Origin: CAVPFA01 sp963703655
Lineage (GTDB): Bacteria > Actinomycetota > Acidimicrobiia > Acidimicrobiales > Bog-793
Length of the DNA: 64,000 nt
Reading direction: 5' to 3'
NCBI GenBank assembly: GCA_963703655.1
Contig: CAVPFA010000003.1
Coordinates: 2,046,001-2,110,000 of the forward strand
The position numbers were made by a program, and so were the translations under genes. Of the stretch, positions 60,688 through 64,000 are shown piece after piece (position 1 is the first letter of the stretch; each line of letters begins with the position of its first letter). The notes under the pieces were generated by a model. The model did no database searches. It saw nothing but the letters and a program-made list of their open reading frames with translations, and was not told the DNA's origin.

Positions 60688-62969
60688 CTACTGCGACAAG
60701 AAGTTCTCCAGGACGTTCCGCGTCACCTTGGAGACGTCGTTGTCGTAGTCGTTGTGGGAGATCGACCCGAGCCAGGTGATCGATCCCACCGAGAAGACAC
60801 GACCGCCCGAGGCATAGGGGACCAGCACCATGTCGGACCGAACCATCGGCTGCTCCGACCCGCCCTGGCCGGGGGCGGTGATCATGATGTCCTCGACGGC
60901 CAACTGGTAGGCGTCGCTGTGGCCCTTCGAGGTGGCCAGCACGACCGTCTCGGAAGGGGTCCCCCGCCCGGGGTCGGCCCGGTCGACCTCGTTTCCGGCC
61001 GCCCCGCCGAGGAGGAGGCCGAACTCGCCGATGGCGTCGGGGTGCTCGACACCTTCGAAGACGAAGCCCCATTCGCCCTCCGACGAGTCGCTGAGCACCT
61101 TTCGGTACCCGGGGGCCCGCTCGTCTGCGCCCTGGGCGCTGAAGCCGACTCCGAGCAGGCGGTTCGGCGGGCGGCCGCGGTGGCGCCACAGGCCGCCGGG
61201 CTCGCCCGTGGTCGAGTGGTAGCACTCGCCCGGTTCGCTCTCCCACGTGCGCCCGCCCGAGGTGCCGCGCCTGACCTCTATCAGGTGCGGCCGGCGGGGG
61301 TCGACCGAGGTGACCCAGTAGTGCCCGTTGCCGCCGAGGTACATGAGCCTTCCGCCGAGGCGCACGTGGCTCTCGAGCGCGGCGAGCATCTGGAGGCTCG
61401 CATATTCGGGGTGGCTTCCGGTGATAACCACGCGGTAGCCCTCGAGCGCGCGGGCACCTTCGGCGTGCAGCTCGTGGTCGGTAATCACGTCGTGCTCGTA
61501 GCCGAGGTGCTCTAGCCAGTCGACGAGGTAGAGGTCCTCGCCGAGGTGGACCGGGCCGGCGAACAGCCAGAAACGGTACGTCGGGTCGAAGTTGAGCACA
61601 GGGCGCCGGAGCGACGAGTAGCAGACGCCGCTGCCGTCGCGATGGCGGTCGTAGAGCGACAGGCCGAAGTCGCGGTGAGCCTCGATCTCCAGGTCCTGGC
61701 GAGACGGCGTGGTTGGTACGTGCTGGAACTCCCGAACCTCCTCACGCACGTGCTCGTTGGCGTAGGCGAGGTAGGTGAACGTCGGGAGGAGTACCGCGAT
61801 CTTCGCCCGGGGCCGGCGCGGCGCAGGCACGACGAAGAAGGGCACGTCGCGCGCCCCGGCGTCGCTCGAGACCACGAGCGCGTAGACGCCGCTTGCCAGC
61901 GAGACCGGGATCTCGACCTGACAAGTCGGCTCCCAGGCGGCGTCCTCGAGGTCGTCGTCGTGGAACGCGAGCGCGTCGTACTGCTCGGGCGCCTTCGAGA
62001 AGTCGAGGACGGTGCCGTCCCAGGTGTGCCCGGTGACCCCGGCCGTCGGGGCGTTGACGAGGCGGAGCGAAGCATGCTCCCTGCCGGTGTCGAGCAGCTC
62101 GGGGCCGTGCACGCCCTGGCCGAGTCGCCAGGCGTAGCGAAATCGCCGGCGCCCACCTCTTGTGGTCTGGCGCCAGCCCGAGACAATCGGGGCCTCGAGC
62201 TTGCCGTTGAAGTGCCCGAGCCCGTCGTCCGGCGCGGGCAGGGACGCATCTCCGCGGGCGGCCGCCAGCACGAGGACGCGCGGGGCGCCGACGCCGCGCA
62301 GGTGCGCCAGCTCGCCTCGGGCCAGCTCGCCGCGGAGCTCGAAGCTCTGGGCCCCGCCCGGGGCCGGTTCGGCGCTCTGGACCGAGAGCTCAAATGCTGC
62401 CCGCTCGAGGTCGAGGACCGCCCGCCGCGGAACCAGCGGCGGGCGCGGAGCGGTTTGCCGCCCGCAAGGGCGGAGGACATTCGACGCAGCGTGCCTCCGG
62501 TCCCGAGGTGCAGCTCCGGGAGGCCATCGGCGCCGAGAGCGATCGCCAGCGCGCACCCGCCACCGCCCGCCAACAGCGAGGCGACGGCGTGAGCGCCCTC
62601 GGCGCCGATGACGTGAGCGCCGTCGCCGCCGATGACGCTCGGACGAAACATGACCTCGAGCTCGACGCTCGACGCGCCCTCGAGCATCCGCAACGGGCCG
62701 GACACGGCCCGCGAGCCCGGCCGCACCGGCTGCACACGCGCCTCATGCACGCTCGGGCCGTACCAGTCCTGCGGCACTTCCTTGCGGCCGGGCGCGTCGA
62801 CGCCGTCGTCCGCCTGTACGAGCCGGACGACCGCCGTCTCGAAGGGTGCGTCACTGCTGACGTGAAGCGAGAGGCGCTCGCCGGGCCGGACCGTCCAGCG
62901 GTCCAGGTAGGCGTACGGGGCCGGCCTTCCGGCGCCCGGGCCGGGTCGCCGGCGGGTCGCGGCGCTCAC
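60688..62969 (-). CDS. N,N-dimethylformamidase large-subunit-like protein 2, with an apparent frameshift
   Basis: The GTG at 62967-62969 overlaps the EthD gene's stop (GTGA). The first frame encodes APYAYLDRWTVRPGERLSLHVSS and a LamG-like domain up to PLRARRWF. Near 62415-62435 the sense passes to the second frame (AVLDLERAAFELSVQ...), which continues to the stop at 60688. The catalytic part has LLPTFTYLAYANEH, ITGSHPEYASLQM and LGGRLMYLGGNGHYWVT, so H and E of the HPEY motif and the tyrosines are kept. The repaired length is about 760 aa, matching DmfA2. It converges with paralogue 1, with ten bases between their stops. Confidence 0.78.
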
Positions 62970-63277
62970 GCCTCGTCGAGCAGCAAGCGGCGCGCCTGGT
63001 CGGAGAGGGCGAAGGTGGCCGTGTGGGCTCGCAACCTCTGGCCCGCCTCGGACCCGAGCGCCTGAGCGAGATCGCCGGCGCTCGCGAACACGAGCAGGCC
63101 GACGCCGTCGCACCCGGCGGCTTGCGGGTCGGCGGCGGGGAACTGGCGCGCCTCGACCAAGCCCGGCAGATCCGCGATCAACCGGCGGTGCTCGCCGAGC
63201 CACGTCTCGAGAAACTGCTCGCGCGTCACCTCAGGCCGTCGCGACAGCACCACGCAGTAGACGCGGCCGTCAGTCAT
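62966..63277 (-). CDS. EthD-domain protein
   Basis: 103 aa dimeric alpha/beta-barrel (ferredoxin-like) protein. RVYCVVLSRRPEVTREQFLETWLGEHRRLIADLPGL is the characteristic EthD opening with the conserved W..xH. EthD was named from ether-degrading Rhodococcus, where it accompanies a P450 system, and related proteins act as small lyases, monooxygenases or isomerases. The ATG at 63275-63277 overlaps the stop of the upstream transporter gene, and its own stop overlaps the start of formamidase-like gene 2, so the three are cotranslated. Possibly an accessory subunit in the same catabolic step. This is inference. Confidence 0.8.
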   Translation of the reverse strand: MTDGRVYCVVLSRRPEVTREQFLETWLGEHRRLIADLPGLVEARQFPAADPQAAGCDGVGLLVFASAGDLAQALGSEAGQRLRAHTATFALSDQARRLLLDEA

Positions 63278-64000
63278 CTCGCAGGACGACGGAGTCGTAG
63301 TAGGGATACAGCGTCCCCGCGAGCGGGGAGAATCCCTCGAGGCCAGGCGCGAGGGCATAGGTCTCCATCGGCGCACAAAGCGGGATGTACGGCAGCTCCT
63401 TCACGAACACCTCCTGCACCTTGGCACTCGCCGCCCGCAGCTCGGTGTCCGTGCCGGCGCGGAGGAACTCCTCGTAGGCCGCGTCGAGGACAGTGAGGCG
63501 GGCTTTCTGCCAGTTGCCGCCGCTGTCGGCCACGCACGACGACTGCGAGAACCCCATAACGGCTTCGATGGCGTCGGGCCACAGCCACTTCGAAAGAAAC
63601 GCCTCGGGACCACGCTGGGCGGCTCGGTAGAAGGGCTCGAAGGGCTCGGCGAAGCTGAACCGCAGGTCCATTCCGGCGGCGCCGAGTTGCCGAGCGAGCT
63701 CGCCGGCCAGGCGCCGGAACGGCTCGGTGTCCTGGGCGAGGCACTCTACGGCCAGTGCGGTCCCGTTTCGCTGCCGGGTGCCGCCGCCCGAGCGCTCCCA
63801 CCCGAGCCGGACGAGCGTCTGCTCGGCCTCTTCGGTCGACATCCTCGGGGCGCTCTCGGCGTCGAAGGCGGCGGCCTGGGGGTGGCCGGCGGGCACCGGC
63901 GATCGCCGAGGGTCGCCGTGGCCGTCGAATGCGGCGGCGACGAGACGGTCGCGGTCGACGAAGGCCTCTAGGGCCCGGCGCAGCTCCGCTTCGCCGAAGC
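63270..64000 (-). CDS. Solute-binding protein of a peptide/nickel-type ABC importer (SBP_bac_5), truncated by the window edge
   Basis: About 243 C-terminal residues are visible and the frame continues past base 64000. The segment EAELRRALEAFVDRDRLVAAAF near the edge and ELPYIPLCAPMETYALAPGLEGFSP near the end match the C-terminal lobe of family 5 extracytoplasmic binding proteins. WLWPDAIEAVMGF lies between them. It would capture a small organic substrate for import. Permease and ATPase genes, if present, lie beyond the window. An eight-base overlap with the EthD gene ties it to the formamidase-like operon and suggests that it delivers the amide substrate. Confidence 0.8.
   Translation of the reverse strand, partial: FGEAELRRALEAFVDRDRLVAAAFDGHGDPRRSPVPAGHPQAAAFDAESAPRMSTEEAEQTLVRLGWERSGGGTRQRNGTALAVECLAQDTEPFRRLAGELARQLGAAGMDLRFSFAEPFEPFYRAAQRGPEAFLSKWLWPDAIEAVMGFSQSSCVADSGGNWQKARLTVLDAAYEEFLRAGTDTELRAASAKVQEVFVKELPYIPLCAPMETYALAPGLEGFSPLAGTLYPYYDSVVLRDD

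Overview
The window is very GC-rich (about two thirds by eye) and gene-dense. It has many GTG and TTG starts and 4-base stop/start overlaps. The gene content fits a high-GC actinobacterium, possibly Acidimicrobiia: an LLM-class F420-type oxidoreductase, a giant (about 1600 aa) NAD-glutamate dehydrogenase, actinobacterial polytopic GT-C-like membrane proteins, DUF5134 and DUF5335 proteins, and a cytochrome P450. Lineage is inferred from content only. Five genes are interrupted by apparent single-base frameshifts (about 8.82, 9.55, 37.87, 58.20 and 62.42 kb), so either this is uncorrected assembly or several genes are decaying.

Layout. 0-9.0 kb: surface-glycan region with the end of a flippase, three family 2 glycosyltransferases and three polytopic membrane proteins, followed by a frameshifted prolipoprotein diacylglyceryl transferase. 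10-15.6 kb: thiolase, a PAS-GGDEF-EAL signalling protein whose 3' end is a 45-bp tandem repeat, and a Tat-exported lipoprotein related to the large subunit of N,N-dimethylformamidase. 15.7-22.1 kb: catabolic enzymes (LLM oxidoreductase, nitroreductase, GlcD-type FAD oxidase, ThDP enzyme, 3-hydroxyacyl-CoA dehydrogenase) around a 0.5-kb structured non-coding stretch. 22.2-24.5 kb: a translationally coupled three-gene operon of YbjQ-like proteins. 24.6-26.4 kb: an apparently intact IS1182-type element. 26.5-34.2 kb: PaiB-like protein, threonine catabolism (tdh-kbl), a MocR regulator divergent from a PNPOx-fold protein with operator-like repeats between them, dtd, an AlkZ/YcaQ-like glycosylase and NudC.

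34.2-39.3 kb: a probable redox/copper module with an ECF sigma factor and DUF5134 protein on one strand and, divergently, a membrane-SCO1 fusion, a lipoprotein and a zinc-finger anti-sigma factor. 39.4-44.3 kb: NAD-glutamate dehydrogenase. 44.3-48.5 kb (minus strand): aldo/keto reductase, DUF5335 protein, a previously uncalled 51-aa peptide made mostly of four nonapeptide repeats, a phenylacetate-CoA-ligase-like adenylating enzyme whose start overlaps the peptide's stop, and an amidohydrolase. 48.6-55.7 kb: MecA-like penicillin-binding lipoprotein, a Cas4/RecB-like nuclease fused to an RNase H-like domain, and a class III cyclase-ATPase-TPR regulator.

55.7-64 kb: an amide-catabolism-like cluster with a cupin, a P450, a LacI regulator with an operator in front of a dimethylformamidase-like gene, a second convergent dimethylformamidase-like gene, an EthD-domain protein and a truncated substrate-binding protein of a peptide/nickel-type ABC importer.

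The most promising new items are the repeat peptide next to the adenylating enzyme, and the dimethylformamidase-like cluster with LacI control. No rRNA, tRNA or CRISPR array was found.
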